A model generated the notes under the pieces. The model was given only the letters and a program-made list of their open reading frames with translations, searched no databases and was not told the origin of the DNA. Below are positions 54,155-63,082 of a stretch of 64,000 nucleotides of DNA, piece after piece. Origin of the DNA: Viola odorata (taxonomy: Eukaryota > Streptophyta > Magnoliopsida > Malpighiales > Violaceae); NCBI GenBank assembly GCA_963691705.1, contig OY829537.1:66564304-66628303 (forward strand), in the 5' to 3' direction. Made by a program: the position numbers and the translations under genes. How positions within the stretch are numbered: the stretch's first letter is position 1; the number at the start of each line of letters is the position of its first letter.

Positions 54155-54418
54155 TCAATATCTAACAAGGGTTTCGAAGCAGTTGAGTCCGTCAAGCTCC
54201 GGTGCAAACCTAGGCACCTTCTTCTGGACCTGTACTCTTGTAGCCGAAGAAGCCGAGGAATTACGGCTGCTTTCTTCTTCTTCTTCTCCTTGCTTCTTCC
54301 CCATCGTCGTCGACAACTCACCACCGGCGTAGGCGGCCTTCACCGCGAAGGAGGATCGGACCTTTTGACCCAAGAATTCAGCGCACAAGGCATCGAAGGA
54401 GCTGAACATGGAATTCAT
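54155..54418 (-). CDS. Small plant-specific protein with a C-terminal RFAPELDGLNCFETLV motif (87 aa)
   Basis: I choose the ATG at 54418 (MNSMFSSFDALCAEFLGQ), since the upstream in-frame extension begins at a non-ATG codon. The protein has an N-terminal FSSFDALCAEFLGQKV segment, an acidic and serine-rich centre (QGEEEEESSRNSSASS), and the strongly conserved-looking end VPRFAPELDGLNCFETLVRY. I associate this end with small uncharacterised plant proteins but cannot name the family. A TATA box about 140 bases upstream and a purine-rich leader fit a real, single-exon gene. The frame is intact and its codon use is unlike the surrounding elements. It is the best candidate for an expressed host gene in this window. 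Confidence 0.65.
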   Translation of the reverse strand: MNSMFSSFDALCAEFLGQKVRSSFAVKAAYAGGELSTTMGKKQGEEEEESSRNSSASSATRVQVQKKVPRFAPELDGLNCFETLVRY

Positions 54419-54556
54419 ATCGATCTTCTCTAGTATTTTCACAGATGGAATCGTAGATCTTTTGATCTCTTTCTTCTAATTGTACTTTTCTTCAACTTCT
54501 TTTGCTCTCGGCGGTTGATTTTGATTTTGATGTTATAAGATATCGTCTCCGTTGGC

Positions 54557-54563
54557 TTATATA
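54557..54563 (-). promoter_or_regulatory. TATA box of the small host gene
   Basis: Minus-strand TATATAA, about 140 bases upstream of the chosen ATG, with a 5' leader rich in GAA and CAA. Confidence 0.5.
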
Positions 54564-54565
54564 GT

Positions 54566-55853
54566 ATATATGTGAAGGAAAGAAAGAGAGGAGGAGGTGG
54601 GATTTCCGAATTCGATTCCGAGTTGGTTCCTTTGCTTGTCGGATTTGTAATCAAAAGCGTGTATGGACTCAACTCTCTATTGAATCGAGACGCGCCTTCC
54701 TTTTGTAGGGCCCGCGCAGAAATTTCTAGCACCTTCAGCTTTGATTTGTATTCGTTTATTCATATGGTCAATTTTTTGTTTACTTGGGCAAGAGGAGACG
54801 CCTGGGACGACTTGACCACTTGGTCGCTGTTCTTTCTCTTTGACTTTCAACTTTTGAATGAAAATACGCTCCCCATCCGGCTTCACCTCACATACCATCA
54901 CTTCAAATTTTTAACATTTTAAAAAAATCACATTAATAAATTACTAATTAACTCAATTATCTTGGGGAGTGTCATCTCTATCATATTACTCCCTTATTTT
55001 TTTAGTAGTCGAATTTGAAAGATATTCTGCCTGCAAAATAGTAGTCGTATTTAGATTTTCAAGATGAAAGTTGTAAATTTTGATAGTATTATCCTAATCT
55101 CCTTTAATTACTCTGTTGGAAAGTGTTAAGTATGGTGTCTACATTAATTACTTCTTACGTTTTCAATAATCTCAAAAACCAAAGTGTTACCTCCTCATCT
55201 TTTCTTCTTTAGTCGCAAACTTGAAAAAATAGAAAGGGAATCCAAATTTTGGCCGGTTAATTTAATTTGAACAATGCATTTTGAAGAAGGCTTGGATTAT
55301 TATGATAATGAAAATTATGATTTTTTTACTATTGTTTGAAAATTTTCAATTATCTCTTCTTCTTGTCCTATGAATTTTAAAATTTGTGCTGAAGATGCTC
55401 TATTGCCAGATTTTGTCGTCTTATATTTCTTATTTTTGGGTCATTGATCGACACTTGGAATGGAAGAAGGCTTGGAGTATTCTCTGATAAAGTTCTACAT
55501 ATCTCTCAATTTACATCCCCAATTTACTCTGATAGCAGGACTCTTCAGAATTGCATATTTAACCAATTACTCCAGCTTACCTTTTCCATATTGAAGGACT
55601 CTTGAAAATAGCACATCTTACTGTTGAAGGAAACATATTGGTTCTGTATATAAAGAGAATAGATGCAGGAGCAAAAGTCACTTTGTTTCTTTGTTATGAT
55701 TTCTCTTTCTAATTTTGCAAAAATCACTTTGTTTCTTTGTTCTGATTTCTCTTTTTGTTTATGTGATGGATCTTCAAGTTTTGCAAAACTTCTAAGATCA
55801 GCGTGGCTTGATTAGCGATCGCATTGAGAATGATCAGTGGGAACGACCATCAA
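54566..55853. other. Intergenic DNA between the small gene and the KEG pseudogene
   Basis: AT-rich. A phrase around CACTTTGTTTCTTTGTT.TGATTTCTCTT is repeated in tandem at about 55679-55760. No RING-encoding exon is present, although a complete KEG gene would have one here. Confidence 0.45.
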
Positions 55854-57813
55854 AGGTCTGATTATGATTGCCCTGATGATGAGGATGATGGGGATGGGGA
55901 CGAGGATGGGGATGGCGGCGGTGATGAGGAGGGTGATGAAGAGGTGTACTCGTGGCTCCCATGCTTCCAGCTCCGGCTTGTGTGGGCCCGTGATTGATGT
56001 TGGGGCGCACTCGGAGCTGAGATTGGTGAGGAAGTTGGGACAAGGAGGAGGGGGAGGTGGGAGGGTGGGGGTGGAGACATGGACGACTGTTATTGGTGGT
56101 GGTGGTGGCCGAAAGTGTAGGCATAAAGTTGTGGTCAAGAAGGTGGAAGTGGTTGGGGAAGGGATGGAAGTGGAATGGGTGCAGGGGCAGCTAGAAGCGT
56201 TGAGGAGAGCTGCCATGTGGTGTAGGAATGTGTGTACATTTCATGGGGTCGTGAAGATGGGGGTTGGGTGTTTAGGGATTGTGATGGATAGGTGCTATGG
56301 ATCAGTTCAATCTAAAATGCAGAGGAATGAGGGCAGGCTTACTTTGGAGCAAGTTCTGAGGTTTGTTGTTCTTTTCATAATTCATTACTTTAGCTATGCA
56401 TTTGAATGATGCCTTAGTGTAGCTTAATTAGTTCCTGATTGGTTGTATTGTTTATAGATATGTTGTTAGATGGTATTGATAGGTTGGATTTATAGTATTA
56501 GGGATCATGTTTTCGACACTTCATCTTATTTTTTTACTGTATCATAATGTATTCTTTTCTAATTCCCAGCCTTACTGGTGCTGAAATAGGTCGTACTTAC
56601 TCTATACTTGCCTAGAAAAATTATTTTTGGTCGTATTAACAAACTTTAGTTCTTTCCTTTACACATTGAAGCCCAAATTGTGTAGCTGTACTGAATTAAC
56701 ACTTATGAGATGAACCATGCTTCCCAATTGATATTTTATGAATAGTTTGAGTAGTGTTGTTAGCTGGATATGGCCGTTCTCCTAACATGATATGGTAAAC
56801 TATAGATATGGTGCTGATATAGCACGGGGAGTGGCTGAACTAAATTCAGCTGGTGTCGTTTGTATGAATATAAAGCCATCCAAACTTCTTTTGGATCCAA
56901 CTGGTCGTGCGGTGGTTTCTGATTATGGACTTGATGCAATTTTGAAGAAGCCTGACTACTGTAAGGCTAGATTAGAGTGTGAGTCGGTAAAAGTCCATGT
57001 ATGGAATGCACAATGCTCAGTCCGAACTATACAGCTCTAGAGGCATGGGAGACAGTGAAGAAGTCGTTGAATTTGTTCTGGGATGATGCAATAGGATTAT
57101 CTGCAGAGTCAGATGCTTGGAGTTTTGGTTGTGCATTGGTGGAGATGTGCACAGGTTCCATCCCGTATGTGGTGTAGTTTATGAGTTTTACTTAATTTCC
57201 CTTTTTTCGATTTGGTGTACAATCTCTTAGTAGTACTTGGCATTCTTTGTGCAGTTGGGCTGGATTAAGTGCAGAAGAAATATATCGAGCAGTTGTGAAA
57301 GCTCGTAAATTGCCACCGCAGTATGCAAGTGTGGTAGGAGTTGGAATGCCTAGAGAATTGTGGAAGATGATTGGGGAGTGCCTGAAGTTCAAGTCATCGA
57401 AAAGGCACAACTTTTAATTCAATGTTAGCAATATTCCTCCGCCATTTGCGGGAGTTGCCAAGAACCCCTCCTGCAAGTCCTGATAAGTAAGGGCTTTGTT
57501 GTTTTGATCACATTGCGGTTTCTCCTTTCCATTAGTTATTTAACACACATAGTGATTTTGACAACAAATGAGCGGTACTTCATTTTCAAGCTGTGCATAC
57601 ATAAAATCACACCTGCACAGACAGAAGCACATGTCAAAGAGAGAGAGAGTTTGCTGTTCTTACAGTTTTTCCTTTGGTGATTATAGTGGTGTTGCAAGAT
57701 ATCCTGCACCAAGTTTGATAGAACTGTCACCCCCACCAGACTTGGAGGTTTGTCATGATAATCCTAGCTATCTACATCGATTTGTGTCTAAAGTGGATGT
57801 CAATGGTGTATGG
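55854..57813 (+). pseudogene. KEG: KEEP ON GOING (KEG) E3 ligase pseudogene fragment, kinase part only
   Basis: KEG is a plant RING-kinase-ankyrin-HERC2-like ubiquitin ligase acting in ABA signalling and endomembrane traffic. Here four exons remain: 55854-56360 (acidic DYDCPDDEDDG, then SLCGPVI-like, MWCRNVCTFHGVVKM, LTLEQVLR), 56806-57164 (YGADIARGVAELNSAGVVC, NIKPSKLLLDPTGRAVVSDY), 57255-57486 (WAGLSAEEIYRAVVKARKLP) and 57666-57813 (DNPSYLHRFVSKVDVNGV). The introns keep GT-AG and phase. Frameshifts near 55940, 56995 and 57395 break it. The RING before and the ankyrin and HERC2-like repeats after are missing. The 3' end is cut at the Athila-like element. Confidence 0.85.
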
Positions 57814-58070
57814 TGAGGGTCTCCATGATGGGTATCTCGGGGTAGACGTATTCTGCTTCGTCGAGGTCTTGGTGAAAGAGATCATCGAGGTTATCTTGGA
57901 CAGGGAGATTACTTTCGAGGACTGGGGCATGAACTTCTCTACGGTTAATAGATGGTCCCTTGGCTTGTCTTATGTGTCCTCTTTTTGTCCTTGTGAGCTC
58001 GAGGTCAAGTGGTAGAAGATTCGGTGTAGATCTCCTGGTCATAAAAATAAAAGAAAGATATCAGTACCGC
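57814..58070 (-). pseudogene. Athila-like gag start, truncated
   Basis: The minus-strand frame from the ATG at 58042 (MTRRSTPNLLPLDLELTRTK) closely resembles Athila-type gag N-termini. It continues for about 76 codons and is then lost where the sequence joins the KEG fragment. Only the first part of the element is present; whether it continues elsewhere is unknown. Confidence 0.6.
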
Positions 58071-58073
58071 TAA

Positions 58074-58091
58074 TCCCCGGCAACGATGCCA
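58074..58091 (-). other. Athila-like primer binding site (tRNA-Asp type)
   Basis: Minus-strand TGGCATCGTTGCCGGGGA, one base off the tRNA-Asp complementary site TGGCGTCGTTGCCGGGGA used by Athila-group elements. It is followed by the gag ATG. Confidence 0.7.
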
Positions 58092-58096
58092 AAATT

Positions 58097-59301
58097 TGAT
58101 CGGCCGTCGAAACTATCAAAAATAATAATAAACTTGATGCCTAATGCACAATTAATTTGAGTATAGTGGTAACAACGAACACAGGGACTAGAGGCAGACC
58201 TTGGAGAGGCAGTCATTGACGCATGTGTATTCCACTCCTGGTATATAGGCATGCTATAGGGGTCAAGTACGTTTAGGCCCCCTACTTTTCTTCGTATGAG
58301 AAGCTACCCTAAGGTACGTTTATGGGGTAACCTTGACGCTCTGCCGTCCTCCAAGGTACGCTTATGGAGACAATACTCAGAGGCCCATTAAGGAGAGGAA
58401 AGATACACCTAGGGCGAGACACTTAGTACGCTCAAGGCTCTACCCTAATTGGTCTCTTGACCTAGTCAGATTGGACCGGTTCGATGTGATGACTCTGTAC
58501 TAGTTATCTGCTTCTATTTTACAGTTTCATGTTACTTTTTACTGTAAAAATGACTATAATCAAATAAGATAAATTAGTAGGTGATTAATCTTCTAATTAA
58601 TCCTAAATAATTGAACAAGAAAATGACAATCAAGCAAATACAAAATAAGAGTTTATAAGGAACAATTTGGCCTCTTAACTATCCTTTTGCAACCTTCGAT
58701 ATATCCTTTGTCAAGAAGAATGAGCTTAGCTGCTCATTCAAACAATCAAACAAGTAATAGATTTAATGGATTGCATATTATAAAGGAAGTAAAATGAACA
58801 GAAAACCCTTGAGTATTACCGGTCGGAGCTAAAACTTTGGTTTGTTACAAGATGGAAATGGAGGTGCAAAGTTCGAGAAAAGTCTGTACGAAAAGAGGGA
58901 GGCGACTGCAGAAATTTAGGAAATGATAAACTGCTAAAACCCTAAAAACTAAAATTTTAAATACTCCTCCAAGGTCTATGCAAGAAGAAAATCTTCTTGG
59001 CTAAGTAAATAAAAAAAACACGGAATATTCCTTTAGGTCAGAAAAATGGAATGTTTTGGAATAGAAAGGGAATCTGCATGCAATCCCGTGTGGATATTCC
59101 TGGTGCTTCAGACTCTTGCAGGATTGTCCTTGTGACAGCAAGGCTTGGACGGTAGATTGTGTTAGGGCTAGATGGAAAGCAACAACTAGGTCTTGACGCT
59201 TTATGCTCCAACGGGAATCCATCCAAAAACTGCATGCTTCAGCTTCTTTTCTCTTTTTAGCCCAGATCTGCTAAAAAGATGTAAACAGGAGCAAATTATC
59301 A
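58097..59301 (-). repeat. Athila-like 5' LTR (outer edge uncertain)
   Basis: The inner end is plus-strand TGATCGGCCGTCG, adjoining the PBS. A likely outer end is TTATCA at 59301, giving about 1.2 kb, but other CA ends nearby are possible. A TATA-like TATTTAAAA (minus) lies near 58957. AAGGTACG(T/C)TTATGG occurs twice (58311, 58351). Confidence 0.45.
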
Positions 59302-59344
59302 GTATTATGCTCAAAATAGGACTAAGATTAAGGAGAAAAAATGT

Positions 59345-60010
59345 ATAAACAAGCACTATCACTGGGCGTGATCACGTCAAGACCCTGCGTCAATCTATCC
59401 TCGCCTCTATTTTGGGCGTGATCATGCCAAGACTGGGTGTGATCACGTCAACGCCCTGCATCAATCTGCACTAACCTCTGTTTTGGGTGTGATGACGCTA
59501 AGACTAGTCTGGGATCGTATCATTCCCTTCCTCTTCGAAAAGATTCACCCTCGAATCTTGTTCAATGCTACCTACCCAAGAAAGCTCCACAAGTCCATAC
59601 TTAGTGCATACTCGCCATATCTTGCACTTCCTTGGTTGCCAAAGGGTGTAATCCACAACACACATAATCTGTGATGCCTTGAACAAGCTCACTCTATGGC
59701 TCGCATTACAAACCTTTTGTAGCCTCTGCTGGAATGGACTGTCCTAAACGGATGCCGTCATAAATGTGCACAATGCTTCATTGGATAAGACCCTTACAAG
59801 CCTTGGCTCGATCTCCACATGAATCTCGTCGTTGTTCATAGTAAAGGCTTGTTTCTTGTGTACCAATAAGCCCCTTATTGCTCTCTTTCCCTTTGGGGGG
59901 TGTTGCGAGAAATCCCTTCTTGACGCAAAACTAGTAAACACGTTAGCGTGATCACGCCAAGGCTGGGCGTGATCACGTTAAGCTTCATCCAGAATCACTC
60001 CCCTCCTCTT
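59345..60010 (-). repeat. E7 left part: CRM-related LTR remnant plus adjoining coding tail
   Basis: GGCGTGATCACGTCAA-type units lie at 59364, 59416 and 59438, then an LTR end GGGATCGTATCA at 59522, then minus-strand coding. The layout equals the E4 3' LTR and pol end. More GTGATCACG units lie at 59948-59980. E6 interrupts at 60010, leaving near-matching CTCTT/CTCTG on its two sides. The right part resumes at 63083. Confidence 0.6.
59504..59941 (-). pseudogene. E7 coding tail, left copy (unknown domain)
   Basis: Two minus-strand open stretches (59941-59744 and 59692-59504) have the order KRAIRGLLVHKKQAFTMNND, EIHVEIEPRLVRVLSNEALC, then SLFKASQIMCVVDYTLWQPR and RVNLFEEEGNDTI. The final VNLFEEEGNDTI aligns with the E4 integrase tail TNPFEGEGVDAI. 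The parts before it do not match the usual integrase C-terminus, and I do not recognise them. The same protein is found on the plus strand at 63406-63784. Confidence 0.5.
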
Positions 60011-60806
60011 TGATACGAGAATGAAAGTCATTGCCCCTCGTTCTCTAGGGAAGGAAGCCCTAGGCGTACTCTCTCATGGGTTGGCTGCGCATAGCATGAG
60101 GACACCCGCGCTAACCCTCGCAAGCCATGAAGCCTTCCTTCGAGTCCGCGCAGCCTACGAAGATAGGCCTCGTCCTTGGCCAAACATCAAGACGCGCTAA
60201 AGGCCAAGCAAGGAGAGCATGGCCCATGATCAGCACACACCTGCTCATGCCAAGGAGTGCGCGACCTATGCCTCCAAGCCTTGCACTAGCCAACACCTAA
60301 GCCTCAAGGCCCATACTCAAAGCTTGGCATCCCACCCCTTTGTCCAAGGGTAATTTGGGGTTTGTCCCAAGTAAATAACTCAAGGTATAAATAGTAGGAC
60401 TTAGCCTCTTTTATACCTTGTCTTTGATTTGACTATTAGTTTAGGTTAACTCTTAGGGTTCTAAGGGTTCTTAGCACCGCCTCTTCTCTTCTTGTCAAAT
60501 AGCCAGGTTGCTCACTATTGTTAGTGGGAGGGTCGGTCTTGAACAATAGATCCTTATAAGTGTCATAGAAAGGTTGTCTTACCTTTCTTGTAAGGAGGGT
60601 TTTCTCCACTTCCAAGTTTAATACAAGTTTTCGTTCAAATACATCTCTACTCTTCATCCATTAAACCGATGCCGTATTACTTCATTAATCATCTATAAAT
60701 GATTTCATCCATACATCGATCTGAGCACCTCAACCTCTTGCCGAGGAATAGATCCATCAACTTCCCATTCGACCTTCTTCTCCAAAATAGAAGAAAGTCC
60801 ATATCA
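60011..60806 (+). repeat. E6 5' LTR (796 bp)
   Basis: Starts TGATACGAG and ends CCATATCA, next to an iMet PBS. TATA box TATAAATA at 60386-60393. The last 200 bases recur at 62884-63082, which confirms the end. Confidence 0.75.
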
Positions 60807-60808
60807 AG

Positions 60809-60820
60809 TGGTATCAGAGC
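60809..60820 (+). other. E6 primer binding site (tRNA-iMet type)
   Basis: TGGTATCAGAGC, two bases after the LTR end. It is the canonical plant iMet PBS. Confidence 0.9.
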
Positions 60821-61986
60821 TTTTGGCATCCTCTAGGTTGGTAAAATTTCTTTCTTACACCTTTTCTACGATTAAAATCAGTCCATACACCTTGGGTTGC
60901 ATTTTGATAACATTTGAAGAAATTGGGGTTTTTGTCAAAAAGTTTGTGTTCTTGTGATTTGATCTTGCCTAAGCACAATTTTTGAAATCTTTGGTGTTTA
61001 TTATCATCTTACTCATATAAATCTTCATCTTCCTTATGTGAGCGAACGTGTTCTTGTTGGAGCTCGTCTTGGTGTTCGTTTGATCTGCTATGTGAGCCAT
61101 GTGAGCCATGTGGTCTTTCTTTATTTTCTAGCATAGTTGCCATCCACCTTGCTTTGCTCCTAGCCGGCCACATCTCTCATTGTGAGCCAAGTATTTCAAC
61201 TTGCTCACCACTCCAAGATTACACCTCACTTGAAACCTCCTTGCACAATCACTTGACACCTCATTACACAATTACTTGCCACCTCACTTATTTGTGCCAC
61301 ATCACCTCTACTTGCCACATCATCATATTTTGGCAATTAGTGAAAAATTTTCTTACCTCACAAAATACTTATCTTTTACTTCTTAAACTCCAAATAATTT
61401 CCATACACTCCTTGAGCTCTCTTGCACTCACAAAAAAGAAAAGAACGAAAGGGACTAAAAGAGAAGAAAATAAAAGATCAAGTCCCTAAATCAAAAAAAA
61501 AAAAAAACCAATACAAGTGAGTCAAAGCAAGGGACTAGTGCGTATATTTTCATTTGTCAAGTTTGCAAATTTCCCACAATTTTTCAAAGCTTCGGCTTGC
61601 TCTTCTTCTTTTTTTCTCTCTTTTCTCTTTCGTTTTCCCTTTTGAGCTAGCCTTTCGTTTGTGTCCTTGGTTTTTCTTTCTTTGTTTCTACGTCAACTTT
61701 CTACTCCAAGTCTTCTTAGTGTTCAATTCAAGTGCTTCTTTCTTGAACATTGATTCGGCTTTCCTCACCTTTCCTTCTCTCCCTTGTTGTCTTTGCTTTC
61801 CGCATGCTTCTTTGATTTTTAGAGTCATAGTTAGGTTAAGCATTGGCTTGTGTGTGAAGATACGAGTGTGTGAGGTTTGTGATATCATTAAAGTGTAGAG
61901 TGAAACACGAGAGAAACACGAAAGGGAGGGACTAACCAATTTTTGTATATACCAATTGCGTTTGTTTCTTTTTGTAGGTACCAAAT
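60821..61986 (+). other. E6 untranslated leader
   Basis: About 1.17 kb without a supported gene. TGTGAGCCA is repeated near 61090 and 61179, and (A)n lies at 61495. Length and position match the E4 leader. GTAG-type acceptor TTTTTGTAG at 61970-61978 suggests a leader intron ending just before the gag ATG. Confidence 0.5.
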
Positions 61987-62889
61987 ATGTCTCAACATGA
62001 TGTTGTTCAAGGTGTTGAATCGGATGAATCCTCTACATTCCCTACGACTCTTACAACCCTCTCGGTTAACTTGGAGCATTTCATGCATCAAATGAGTAGC
62101 CAATGGGAGGAGCAAAAGAAAACGGATGCCTTACTCATGAGTGATTGCCGGTCATCACAACCAAGAGTGGAACCACCTCCACCTCCACCTCCCCATAACT
62201 ACCCAAATACACACTACCATCAAACCACCCGACCAAATGACCCTTCAAGCCTTGACTTCTATGCCTTGCCGCGAATGGGTAACAATGCGGATGGTCCTAG
62301 GGCAGCAACCCCCCATAGCCAAGAAGGTGAGGTCCAAGGCATTCATTCTCACCATAGTGCTCCTCTGACTTTTGATCAAGGCCGTAGCCACTTTCTTGTG
62401 GACAACCAAGGCGTGGCCTTTCACCATGAACCTAGCCAATCTCATATCCCAACACCCCAACCCATGGCACATCCATATGACCCTAGACACTCTCACGTAC
62501 CTAACCCCACACCCGTTGCACAACCATATGCACCTAGACAGCCGCAAATGCCTACCCAACATCAAATTTCCAATCACCTAGCCATACCATTACACCGAGC
62601 TAATGCTTATGTACCATCGGTGTATGAGACACCTGGACCACCCCAACCTCCTTATTATGAACATGCGCATGGTGATGCCCATTTTGACTATGAGGAGCCT
62701 TTTGAGGCAAGAGGCTGACGACATCAGGAAAAGAGAGTGGATAACAAACTCTCTAACCTTAAAATCTCCATTCCTTCATTTGAGGGCAAGGATGACCCGT
62801 ATGCGTATTATGAATTGGAGGGCAAAGTGGAAAGGATCTTCACATGCTACAATTATGCGGAAGAAAAGAGAGTAAAAGTAGCAATTGTG
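61987..62889 (+). pseudogene. E6 gag, N-terminal part
   Basis: It starts MSQHDVVQGVESDESSTFPT. There is a coiled-coil-like start, then a long P/H/Q-rich segment (HSHVPNPTPVAQPYAPRQPQ). An in-frame TGA at 62716, one transition from arginine, is followed by the gag core KISIPSFEGKDDPYAYYELE and IFTCYNYAEEKRVKVAIVEF. The frame then runs into LTR sequence. E4 has the equivalent [20 protein letters not shown]. All later domains are absent. Confidence 0.75.
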
Positions 62890-63082
62890 GAGTTTAATAC
62901 AAGTTTCTGTTCAAATGCATCTCTACTCTTCATCCGTTAAATTGCTGCCTTATTACTCCATTAATTATCTACAAACGATTTCATCCATACATCCATCCGA
63001 GCACCTCAACCTCTTGCCGAGGACTAGATCCATCAACTTACCATTCGGCCTTCTTCTCCAAAATAGAAGCAAGACCATATCA
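62884..63082 (+). repeat. E6 3' LTR fragment (last ~200 bp)
   Basis: It matches 60610-60806 along its length with scattered substitutions and ends in the same CATATCA. The junction with gag shares a few bases (GTTTAA), as in microhomology-mediated deletion. Confidence 0.75.

Larger units (their letters stand above)
60011..63082 (+). mobile_element. E6: chromovirus remnant with most of gag-pol deleted
   Basis: It has a complete 5' LTR, PBS, leader and gag N-terminus. The sequence then jumps from the gag core (VKVAIVEF) into the last ~200 bases of a second LTR, ending CATATCA at 63082. It is inserted in E7: the five bases before (CTCTT) and after (CTCTG) are a one-mismatch TSD. Its gag resembles that of E4, pointing to a CRM-like chromovirus. 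Confidence 0.7.

Noticed and set aside
54572..54922. Plus-strand 116-residue frame upstream of the small host gene
   Set aside because: It overlaps the promoter and leader of the minus-strand gene, lacks any motif and has a composition of non-coding DNA.
55837..56409. 190-residue open frame as an expressed kinase-like gene
   Set aside because: Its start is an out-of-frame reading of the acidic KEG segment and its end reads into an intron; it is part of the KEG pseudogene.
57568..58015. Plus-strand frames at the end of KEG
   Set aside because: The first is intron plus KEG exon 4, the second is antisense to the Athila-like gag start.
61154..61898. Plus-strand frames in the E6 leader
   Set aside because: No motifs; they lie in the untranslated leader between the PBS and the gag ATG, a position that is non-coding in E4 too.
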